Positions 19,274 to 28,522 of a DNA stretch of 29,743 bases are shown piece by piece; the stretch's first letter is position 1; every line of letters starts with the position of its first letter. The position numbers and the translations under genes are program-made. Location of the stretch: positions 1 through 29,743 of the forward strand of contig MCFL01000288.1 in the NCBI GenBank assembly GCA_002102555.1. Direction: 5' to 3'. This stretch comes from Catenaria anguillulae PL171. Lineage: Eukaryota > Blastocladiomycota > Blastocladiomycetes > Blastocladiales > Catenariaceae. The notes beneath the pieces are model-generated. The model was not told the origin of the DNA. It did no database searches and saw only the letters and a list, made by a program, of their open reading frames with translations.

Positions 19274-21378
19274 ATGTCTCAGGGAGTCGTTTTGTCTCCG
19301 CCAAATGCACTCAACGCAATGACCAGCACCAGACCGAATGACCTCCGCCAGCGAGTCGGACCGGCCGCTCGCTCCCGCACCCAGTTTGCAGACCTGATCA
19401 GCACCACTGCCGCGCTCTCTGCACAGGCCCACGACGATGCCGCTGAGCAAGTTGAACCACGGCTTTCGACTGGGGCAGCGCCGCGATCGATTCGTACACT
19501 GGCCCTGCTCGTTGTGTTTCGAGTGTGGAATTCCGTTGCAAGCCGGACCTTTTTTGTCCCAGACGAGCAATGGCAGTCACTCGAAATCGCACATGTGCTG
19601 ACATTTGGGTACGCTTAAGTACATCCATGCTCCCTGAGGCAGCAACCAGCGGGAGCAGTGGCTGACCAATACCAATGCCGACAGATACGGCGCAATCACT
19701 TGGGAATGGTTGCCGTTTGTACAGCTTCGAGGCTTTCTGCACCCACTGTATTTCGCGGCAGGCTACAGGCTCCTACACTGGTTTGGATTGGACAAGACGG
19801 ATCTCATTGTACGCCCGCCTGTCCGCCGCCTTCTACATAGCTTTACTGCGAACTGACCGCAAATAGGACTGGCCCATGTCCTGTCCTACATAGATCGCTC
19901 TGCCGCGCATCCAACAAGCCCTCTTTGCCGCCGCCTGCGACTACTACACCTGGCGCCTCGCTTACATTGTGCTCCCAACATCCCGCGCAGCCCGCTGGAC
20001 CCTTTTCGCCTCATGCTTGTCCTGGTTCAACTATTTTTCGCTCACGCGCACGCTTTCCAATTCCATGGAAGCCACCGTGTTCACGGCGTCGCTTTACTAT
20101 TGGCACGCACGGCCCGCGCAATATGTCAAGGCGATTGCACTCATGGGCATGACGGTGTTACTCCGGCCAACTATTGTTCCGCTGCTCGCGCTGCACTTGA
20201 TCTTGGCGCCGCCCACAACACCATCCGAGCGGCGGTGGGTGGCTGTGGTGCTGACCACGTTGGCGGTCGTGTTTGTGGGAGTGTCGGTGGCAATTGACGG
20301 GTGGGGTTACGCAAAGCTTGCGGGGCACATGGATCCTTTGACGGCATCGGCGACGGCCGCAACAGCATACCCGCTCGTGGCGCTCAACTTTGTCCGATTC
20401 AACCTGGTCCATTCCATCTCGACATTTTACGGCACGCATCCGTGGCATTGGTACTTGACCAACGGCTGGCCGACCATGTTGGGGCCATATACACTGTTGG
20501 TGCTTCCAACGCTGCTCTTGACGGTGTCATCCACTCTGCGCTCGCCGCTCAACTGGTTCTCGGCCGCGTCCGTCCGCCGCGCTTGGTACCTCCACCTCAT
20601 CCTGGGCGCCACCCTCGTCTACTCGCTTCTGGCGCACAAAGAGTTCCGTTTCCTGCACTGCGTGTTTCCGCTTTCGCTGCTTGCCGTCGGCCAAGTCATG
20701 TCACAACTAACGCTTCCAACATCGTCGCCTACTCGCCCATTCACGTGGCGGTGGTGGCAACACGCGCAAACGCCTCGCCGCGCACTCGTCCTTATTGTGG
20801 TGCTCGTGTCGGTGCTCATGGCCACCTACTTTACGCGCGTGCACCAGCGGGGCGTGTTGGACGTGATGCATGTGCTGCGGCGCAAGATCTCCGCCGCTGA
20901 GCGCAATGATAGATTGGGCGCCACCGCCGGCGTGTATCAAATGATGCCGTGTCACTCAACACCCATGTTTAGCTACCTGCACTCTGGCCGCGACGTGCGC
21001 GTTGGATGGTTAACGTGCGAACCACCACTCGGTGTGCCTGCCGAGTTGCGCGCCGGGTATCAAGACGAAACGGGCATGTTTTACGCAAACGTGACGGGGG
21101 CGCTTACGACGTGGGACTGGAAGCAACGGTGGGCTGCGGCGTGGCCGCGGCTCGTGGGCATGACACGAGTCCCTGATGGGACGCCCGCAAAGTGGATCTT
21201 GGTGTTTGACGGCCTGTGGCAGGCGTATCGCGGGGTGGGCGTGTTGGCAGAGTATGACGAGTGTGCGCGTGTGTTTAATTCACATGCTCATGATGACAGT
21301 AAGCGGAGGGGGATGTGCTTGTGCTATGCCGACGAGCAGAGTAGTTCGCCCGATCTCAAGCCCACAATCAAGTCATGA
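19274..21378 (+). CDS. GPI10: GPI mannosyltransferase III (Gpi10/PIG-B family, GT22)
   Basis: Adds the third, alpha-1,2-linked mannose to the GPI-anchor precursor in the ER lumen, using dolichol-phosphate mannose. Exons 19274-19608, 19685-19808, 19894-21378 join in phase to 647 aa; starting at the second Met (19319) would give 632 aa. The family is 550-620 aa, so the N-terminus may be a little long. The catalytic loop FVPDEQWQSLEIAH (Asp-Glu near residues 97-98) follows the first membrane helix, then YGAITWEWLPFVQLRG, RIQQALFAAACDYYTWRLA and many hydrophobic helices. HKEFRFLHCVFPLSLL is the conserved late segment of GT22 enzymes, and the lumenal tail has MMPCHSTPMFSYLHS, matching the PIG-B C-terminal region. 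No frame slip was found. It ends 224 nt before the convergent malate synthase gene. Confidence 0.92.
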
Positions 21379-21602
21379 TCAAACATAAATATTCAATTGC
21401 CCCATGGCTCGGGGCACTATTCATTGATTGGTTGATGATGTGATTCGGGATACACAACTTTGCGCATTATGGGAGGTGAGCGCGGAGGTGGGGAAATGAC
21501 AAGGCGAAACGATAAAGCAAAGAGCACATGAACGAACTCGAAAAGGTAAAAGTGCAAATGGATGATGACAAGACACACAGGAATGGTACAGACATCAACA
21601 AC

Positions 21603-23338
21603 TTAGAGGCGCGACTTGTTGGCGGAGGTGATGGCGTCGTAGCACAGGATGGTCAAGAAGTCGGGGAACTCGCGCCCTTGCACCATGGCGTGCAAGTACT
21701 TCTTGGCCAACGAGATCTTGGACTTGTTGAACTTGTCCTCACCCAACTGCGACGCCAACTTGCCAACCTCATCGTCCAACAAGGCATTGACGTACGCGGG
21801 CGTGACTTGTTTGCCCTCCTTTGTCGTGACACCATGGCGCACCCACTGCCACAATTGCGACCGGGAGATTTCGGCCGTGGCGGCATCCTCCATGAGGTTG
21901 TGAATCGGGACACACCCGGCGCCGCGCAACCACGCCTCCGTGTACATAAGGGCAATGTTGATGTTGATACGAATCGCCGCCTCGTCCACGGCACCCTTGC
22001 ACGTTGGGTCAATCAAGTTGTCGGCCGTGACAACCACATCCTCGCGGCGCACGTGCATCTGATGCGGGCCAGGCATGTGCTCGTCAAACACCTCGCGGGC
22101 AATCAGCACCAAGTCGGGATGCGCCACCCACGTGCCGTCGTGGCCCCGCGCGCACCTCGCGCAACTTGTCGCTGCGCACCTTGGCCATGGCCGTGGCATT
22201 GGCCTGGGCATTGTTCTTGATGGGGATCTGCGCCGCCATGCCGCCCATGGCGTGCACGCCGCGCTTGTGGCACGTTTGAATGAGCAACCGCACGTACGCG
22301 TCCATGAAAGGCGTCGTCATGGTCACATCGGCACGTCCTGGAAGCACAAACTGTGGGTGCGCGCGCAGCTTCTTGATGTACGAAAAGATGTAGTCCCAGC
22401 GGCCGCAGTTGAGGCCCGACGAGTGGTCGCGCAGCTCGTAAATGATCTCGTCCATTTCAAAGGCCGCCAAGATGGTTTCAATCAGCACTGTGCCGCGAAT
22501 GGTGCCTCGGGGCATGCCAATCCAGTCTTGCGAAAAGTTGAACACGTCGTTCCAAAGGCGCGCCTCGAGGTGCGACTCGAGCTTGGGCAAATAAAAGTAA
22601 GGTCCTTGTCCGATTTCGACCGACTTCCATGCGTTGTGGAAAAAGTAGAGTGCGAAATCAAAGATGGACGCCGAGCACGGTTGGCCGTCAATCAAGACGT
22701 GCTTTTCTTCCATGTGCCAGCCGCGGGGACTACATGAAAACGAAGACAAAAAAAAAAGTTGGTTGGATTAGTTGCTAGGACCAACGCGACTGCAACAAAT
22801 GGCATGCGACAGGAGGATAACGTGTGTACCGAACAAGCAAAGTGGAAACCTTGCCGTCCTCCCTCAACCGGTACTCCTTGCCGTTGGGCGCCTTGAACTC
22901 GATTGACCGATGAATGGCGTCGCGCATGTTGACCTGGCCAAGCACCACATTGTCCCACGTGGGACTGGTCGAATCCTCGAAATCCGCCATGAACGTCTGA
23001 GCGCCGGCATTGAGTGCGTTAATCACCATCTTGCGATCGACGGGGCCGGTGATCTCGACGCGGCGGTCCACGAGGCCTGGGGCGGGCTTTGCGCCTTGCC
23101 AGGCGAGGTTGTCGCGAATGTGCTTGGTTTCGGGCAAAAAGTCGGGCAGCTTGCCATTGTCGAGCTCTTGCTGGCGCAACTGGCGCTTGAGCAGCAGGGC
23201 GACGCGCGTCGGGTTGAATTGGCGGTGCAATGTGGCCACAAAGTGGAGGGCATCGTGCGACAGGATTTCGTGGGTCCTGGCACCTGCGGGGATGGGGGCG
23301 AGGAGCTGGACGCCTGCGGGAAGCTTGTGGGTCGACAT
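21603..23338 (-). CDS. MLS1: Malate synthase, peroxisomal (PTS1 SRL); one frame slip
   Basis: Condenses glyoxylate and acetyl-CoA to malate in the glyoxylate cycle, letting the cell grow on fatty acids or acetate. Exon 1 is 23338-22830 and exon 2 is 22729-21603; the 100-nt intron has a long T run before the CATGTAG acceptor, and joining restores the family sequence around [19 protein letters not shown]. Other family blocks: [54 protein letters not shown] and [14 protein letters not shown]. The last residues are KSRL, and SRL is a type 1 peroxisomal signal. One extra base in the run of four C at 22144-22147 (plus strand) breaks the frame between KLREVRAG and [10 protein letters not shown]. Without it the protein is 544 aa, the usual length. 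A sequencing error is the likeliest cause. Confidence 0.95.
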
Positions 23339-24017
23339 GGTTGGTTGGATTGCGTGCGTGTGTGTATGCGTATGCGTGTACCGTAAGCGGGTTAGTGCGC
23401 GCGAGCAAGGGAGCAGGCAGCGAGATAGAGAGAGAGAGAGGAGGCAAACAGGGACGACAGGCCCTTAAGTAGATGCGCGTCAAGGTTGAAAGTCAATGGC
23501 TGACTTGGTTGGGGAGTGCCTGAGCGCCCGAGTGTGTGCGGCAACCAATGAGCGGGCGGTAGCGGACACTGCGGGTGGAGCGCGATGGCCGCGAGACAAG
23601 GTCCTGACGCGTGAATGTGCGCGGGCAATGAAGGCTCGCAAAGTGCCATGGTGATATCATGATCAACGCGCGATCAATCGGATCGCCCATTCCAGAACCA
23701 TTGTCCATTGAACCGATCGGCTGGACTCGGAACAGGTTGGGGTGGCGGAACGCGACCGATCGGCATGCCGACCATCACATGCACGTGACCAAAGGACGAT
23801 CCACTTCGACGACCCTTCCGCGATTGTTCTATTGAGAGCAAAATCCGATCCAAAGAGCTGATGATGGAATATTTACCAAAAGCGATAATGCCCATGAATG
23901 TAGCAGCCAAAAACCCGCCGTGGATCACCAACAACCTTGCGCACCGGCCCCACCCGATTGATTGACCGAAAACCATGGACCGCCTCTGCCACCGACTCGA
24001 CCACCTCCTCGGTCCAC
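23339..24017. other. Divergent region between malate synthase and the NDUFA11-like gene
   Basis: About 680 nt between head-to-head genes, so it should hold both promoters. It contains the GA repeat at 23427-23441 and a TGATCA palindrome at 23660-23665 followed by CGATCAAT. No carbon-source element could be named with confidence. Open frames on the minus strand (e.g. 23674-23976) are not convincing. Confidence 0.4.
23427..23441. repeat. GA dinucleotide microsatellite in the malate synthase leader or promoter
   Basis: A run of GA repeats with one GATA interruption lies about 90 nt upstream of the malate synthase start. It reads as a polypyrimidine tract (CT) on the coding strand, common in fungal promoters and 5' leaders. 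Confidence 0.6.
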
Positions 24018-24774
24018 ATGCCGCCCGCCGCCCGTACCTGCGGCAAGGAGGCCATCAATCTTGCCGGCCTCACGGGCTTCACGGTCTTGTGCTCGGCGCC
24101 GCCCACATTTCCTGGCATCAGGACGTTCCCGCTGGATACACGGTCCCCCGGTACCTCGCTGCTCGTGCTGGTCAAGCTGGTCCGTCGTTCATAACTTAGC
24201 GGCCATGTCCGTGTGGTTGATCCAGCATCTGACAACTGACGATGACCACTCGAAATCAATCTTATCAATCGTCCAATTATCTGTACTTGTTGGGCTGAAA
24301 CCATGCAATCTACGGTTTGACACTCAACAAAAACAGCCGCTCTCGGAGGCCTCTACGCTGCCGCCTCATGCTCCTACTCGCAAACCTTCCACGCCGATCG
24401 CGCTGAAGGCTCTGCCTTTGGTGGCTTCCTTTCTGGCGCCGCCATTGGTCTCCACTGTACGCTCCCCTCCTTTTTCTCCCTCGGCCCGCATCAAGTCATT
24501 CCGCTCCTCCATCCTCACATTCACCGGCTCACTCAATATCTCAATGCATTTTTTGCAGACCGTTCTCTGGCAAATGGCCGTTGGTCTCGGTGCCGCCGGC
24601 GCGCTCGCCGGCTTCTTTTACGAGTTCAACGACCGGTCGTTCCGCGGGCCCATTGGCAACATGGAACGTGAAGCGCGCAACAAGTGGAGCCAAGACTCGT
24701 TTTGGAAGAACCCGTCGCAGAGTCCCGTTGCGCGTGCGCTCGAGGTGGCCGACAAGGCCCGTGCAGACAACTAA
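24018..24774 (+). CDS. Tim17-like small membrane protein, likely complex I subunit NDUFA11 homolog; frame conflict
   Basis: Probable accessory subunit of mitochondrial NADH dehydrogenase, inner membrane. Proposed exons 24018-24179, 24337-24456, 24559-24774 (165 codons plus stop, phases consistent). The start segment CGKEAINLAGLTGFTVLCSA resembles the family start. The last exon continues TVLWQMAVGLGAAGALAGFF, then an Arg-rich hydrophilic tail. In exon 2, however, the Gly/Ala-rich helix typical of the family (SAFGGFLSGAAIGLH, preceded by ALGGLYAAASCSYSQ) is read in a different frame from the start and the end. This needs one missing base before about 24150 and one extra base at the end of exon 2, which cancel. 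Either two sequence errors or an odd recoding explain this. Fungal relatives are about 180 aa. The start Met is uncertain. Confidence 0.55.
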
Positions 24775-24971
24775 ATCGCAGTGTCGCAGTGCTTTGCGTG
24801 CTCTAGTTTTCTTGCTCGATTTGTTCCGAGGATGGTTCTGCTTTCTTTGTTTGCCTGGTATTCCATTACATTTTCATATACTTTGGACCTCACGTATTTT
24901 TTTTCCGTCAGTCCAGTGAGTTTCGATACACTCGTCCTGTGTGGAATGCAAGTATTGCCCGGACATTCAGC

Positions 24972-25727
24972 TCACACTACAGCCTTCGGCTGGACCAATG
25001 CAGACTTGACCTCGTCAACGTAGGCATCCACCTTTGCCTCCAATCCAGCCCACCTCCCAGCAACTCGTTCACGTGCCTTTTCTTGCCCCTCGCTGGCCTC
25101 GTGCGCAGCAGACACTTCAAAATCCTGGTACAGCTCCTGCACCACTTCTGGTGCAAACACGGCCGTTACGGATCCAAGGGCCGACCGAAGATCGGTCAGC
25201 AGCAAGTTGCCGCGCAAGAGTAGGTCCGGATTTGACGAGATAAGGCGAGCAGCCAGCATGGACGATCTGGCAAGTGTTTTGGTTGCCAAGTCAGCCGAGC
25301 CAAGCAAAGATTTGAAATGGTGAGCAGCGTACCGAAGCTTGCCCGTAATTCGACCAGCAACCAGCCCCAGCTGACTTCCGGTCGCATACCCATCGTCAAA
25401 CCCGGATTGCATGGTCAAGTCCTTGCCCTCAATGATGCCTTCCCGGTACCCGGCCTAAACGAAAAGTGGCGAAAAATTGAGCCCCGTCTCCTCGCCTACA
25501 CAAAGCCACTGGTCAATGGCAAGGAGAGCAGACGCACATCCTTGTGTGCTTGCTGGCATGCGCTGGTACTCGCGGTCGGCCATGGTGCGATGGAACTCGC
25601 CATCCGACAGGTCATCGCCCCACACATCGCAGCCGTCCGTGTCGGATGCGGATGAGGATGCGGGCGGGGAGTGGCGGCGGCAAGTGTGCTGCGGGTTGCG
25701 TGTTGATCCATTGTGTCGGCTGCTCAT
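24972..25727 (-). CDS. YAE1: Yae1-family protein (deca-GX3 motif); one frame slip
   Basis: Yae1 works with Lto1 as an adaptor that helps the cytosolic Fe-S assembly machinery load clusters onto the ribosome-recycling ABC protein Rli1. Exon 1 is 25727-25538 and exon 2 is 25454-24972, separated by an 83-nt intron (GTGCGT...TTTAG). Diagnostic features are the acidic start DVWGDDLSDGEFHRTMADRE and a run of Gly every four residues: AGYREGIIEGKDLTMQSGFD, then DGYATGSQLGLVAGRITGKL, the deca-GX3 pattern. The C-terminal half is helical, ending in VDAYVDEVKSALVQPKAVV. One extra base at the GG of 25555-25556 (plus strand) shifts the frame just before the intron; without it exon 1 is 63 codons, the phase matches and the protein is 223 aa. 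The identification is by motif and order; length is usual for the family. Confidence 0.82.
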
Positions 25728-25937
25728 CAATATTCATGAATAGTCATTGTGTTTTGATTCTCACTGCCTCCAAAGATTGTCTCACGGTTGACGTCCTCTG
25801 AGTCATCATTTTTTGCACCTTGATTCCAGCTCCATCCGCAGCCCAACAATCAGAGCAGAGAACAGAGAAGAGAAAGTATACATTGATTGCTTCAACGAGC
25901 AACAAGCAATAGTGCAACATACTTGACGACCGGCCCT

Positions 25938-27425
25938 TCACAGCAAAGCCCCAGAGGAGTATTCACAACAAGTACACCCAGCGCCCTCTTTCGGCCCCGA
26001 CGCAAATACCCACTTATCCCTGGCCTCTTGCCTGCCCACTCCCCTCGGCTCATAGTACCCCTTGTACATGCTTTCAATAAACCCCTCGACCTCACTCTGC
26101 CCCTCAAGCAAATGAACCGAACACCCGCCCCACCCGGCGCCCGTCAACCGCGACCCAAGACTACCATTGGCCTCACCCAGGGCAACCAAACTCATCCAGC
26201 TCGGCACACGAGCAGGTGTACAAGTCGCGGGCACGACACGTGTGAGGCGTGCATGAGGCGGCCCATTGGCACGGGCAGATGCGCCGTCGCTGGGTGAGTG
26301 CAGCAACGACACCGTGTCAAGGCACGCGCCGAGCTTCCGAGATCACGTGAAGTGTACGGTCGAGCAGGCGAAGCGTGGTGAAGGCACGGGGAAAATCCGA
26401 CGTGTATTCGCGCTCGAGCGCCGAGGCGGAGGTGTCGAGAAGGGTGGCGAGCGAGGCAAAGGGTGGCGTCGTTGGTCAGCTGCTCGCGAGCAAGTGATTC
26501 GAGGTGGGAAAGCTGCGATGCGACGTTGGAGGTGGGTTGGGAAAAGTCGATCAGGTCGGCAAAAATGTTGGCCGACCGGTTGGTATGGTGTGCAAGCACT
26601 CGAGCCGCCAGCCGTGTCTCGACCACACGCCAAATGTAGTTTGTCGGCGCAGTTGCGTGCTTATCGGCCGTACGAGCGAGTGGGCAATCACAAACACTGC
26701 GCCGGCGGGGCAACGGAACGGGCTCGAGCTTGAGCTCGGGCGTGAAGTGGACCAGACCCGCTGACGAGGGTTGGGCGAGCATGGAGATGGACTGGTCCAT
26801 GCCACCAGCATTGACGCCCACAAGACGTTCGGTTTCAATCGCGACTTGTGTGAGCATTTCTTTGGGGATGGCGGCAGCCGTTTGGGGTCGTTGGAGAGGG
26901 CAAGTCCGAGGGTTGCGAGGACTACGGCACGGTCATGGCCGACGACGACGACAGGCCCGAGCCGGCGGGGACCGTGGAATGGATCAGGTAGCACTGGTCC
27001 ACGGTTTGCCCACGACTGTTTTCATGGTTTCCATCGCCAATCAAGCTGAGCACCTTATCGTAGGCGCCAATGTACCCGGCCTGAAAGTAATTGGCCCACT
27101 CGAGCCTGGTGGCATCAATGTCGGCGGCCGAAATCGGATGTGCAAACTCGAGCGGCGCAGCCTCGTACCCAAAGGACCGCGCCAGAACCTTGCCAGTGCC
27201 GGGGCGTGTCCCGCGAGGATCACGAGGTCCTTGTCAATGGCCATAGGGAGCACTGCAAACCCGGCATAGTCAATGTGCTCGCCAATCAGGTTGACGCGGC
27301 CGGGCGCGCGAGCGAGGAGCAGGGCGTGGGCGGACGGGCCAAAGGCGGCGGCAAAGGCCGTGGTCAGGACGTCGAGACGCGCGGCCGGGATGGGGAGAGT
27401 GGCGGTGACGGAGGGGAGGAGACAT
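25938..27425 (-). CDS. GAL1: Galactokinase (GHMP family); frame interrupted by many single-base slips
   Basis: Phosphorylates galactose (or GalNAc in GALK2-type relatives) with ATP in the Leloir pathway. All three family motifs are present: [20 protein letters not shown] (substrate-binding signature) with LPMAIDKDL, the ATP loop [13 protein letters not shown], and [19 protein letters not shown] near the C-terminus. [13 protein letters not shown] holds the expected catalytic-base Asp, and [19 protein letters not shown] matches the family. These pieces lie in order but in three frames. At least eight one-base shifts are needed, near 27413-27416, 27201-27204, 26926-26929, 26869-26875, 26707-26710, 26667, 26461-26463, 26230 and 26189, most in runs of 2-4 bases. 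The residues themselves are well conserved, so poor local sequence quality is likelier than an old pseudogene. No splice sites fit these shifts. The ATG at 27425-27423 is the proposed start. Confidence 0.85.
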
Positions 27426-28522
27426 GATGTTAGTCACATGGGGTGAATGATGGCGGGAGAGAAAGCGGAATTGTGACGAAACGTGACAAACCTTCTCGTG
27501 TCGCGACATGGCACGCTGGCGTGGCGTCTGCTGAGTGTCTCCATGCATGCATTTTATTATTTAATATTCTTTACATCCTTTGCGTGCAATGTCTCGCGCT
27601 GTGTCTCACGGCCAGAGCCCAACTCACCCATGTCCAACATGTCTCACGGTCCGAGAGCCAATTCGTTTCGGTCTCCAAACTCAACTTCGAGGCACTTGCA
27701 ATCCCACCTTGCATCGGCGATGCCCTCCCCCGCAGCCCCCCACCCGCAGCATTCCAAGCGACCAATGTATGCATCTTGGCGTGACCCCGGCCCGAGAGTG
27801 TAGCGCCTCGGAAGTCAACGGTAACTGATTTAGCGACATGTGCCATAAGCCGGTAGAGCTGTCGTGCGATGCATCGCATTCGTCCGGTTTGTCACAGGAG
27901 AGGCCCTCACTCGACAAAAGACGAGCCAACAGTCACTTGCGACCACAATCAAACTGATTCATAAAGCAGCAGGATATACACTTGGCCATGTCAGAACAGT
28001 TCGACTCCACGACGCACCCAAGGAATGCTTAGGGCGGCCGAGGTCCTCGACTCGCAAGGCTGGCGCCAAAGGGCCAACAATACTTGCCACTTCTCACTCT
28101 TGAGAGTCGAACTCATAAAGGGCATCTTCCATGGTATGTATTGGTGTCTGAATTTGAGAAAATCCAGATGTAGACAGATACTAGATACATGATCCTAAGA
28201 GTATCGTCGATGTAGATCACAGCAAGAGAGGGAGGATGGTGGAGATGGTTTCCCCCATTTGTAGTACCCTCAACCAACTACAGACGTCTAGCTCCCATCT
28301 CTACTCACTGGAGTGAGTCGCGATCAATGTGCATTATTCACGGCACATGGCAACGACCCACGTGTGGGCGACACAGCCGTCGTGGCAAGTGCGATGAGGC
28401 AAGGTGGATGCCGTTGCTGGCGCGAGTCCGCACCGTTCGCAATGCGACACACGTATTTACGTGTCAGTCCTATATTGGTGACAGTGCTTGCATAAACGGA
28501 TTTAGAAACATGAAGGAAACAT
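27426..28522. other. Intergenic region between galactokinase and the metacaspase-like gene
   Basis: About 1.1 kb. Open frames of 80-110 codons occur on both strands (e.g. 27443-27784 plus, 27571-27879 minus), but none has motifs or splice structure that I can support. A T-loop-like GTTCGAC on the minus strand near 28107-28114 has no matching acceptor stem, so I do not call a tRNA. It should hold the galactokinase promoter and the 3' end of the next gene. Confidence 0.4.

Noticed and set aside
23674-23976. Minus-strand frame with a hydrophobic stretch (GGFLAATFMGIIAFGK), possible small membrane protein
   Set aside because: It lies in the promoter region between divergent genes, no family is recognised, and the rest of the frame is low-information. 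I could not decide on it from sequence alone, so it is not annotated.
24084-24121. Possible 38-nt intron reconciling frames in the NDUFA11-like gene
   Set aside because: It would restore phase, but it is too short compared with the other introns and would delete residues that align with the fungal family.
28070-28140. tRNA-like T-arm (GTTCGAC) on the minus strand
   Set aside because: No acceptor, D-arm or anticodon stem can be paired at the required distance.
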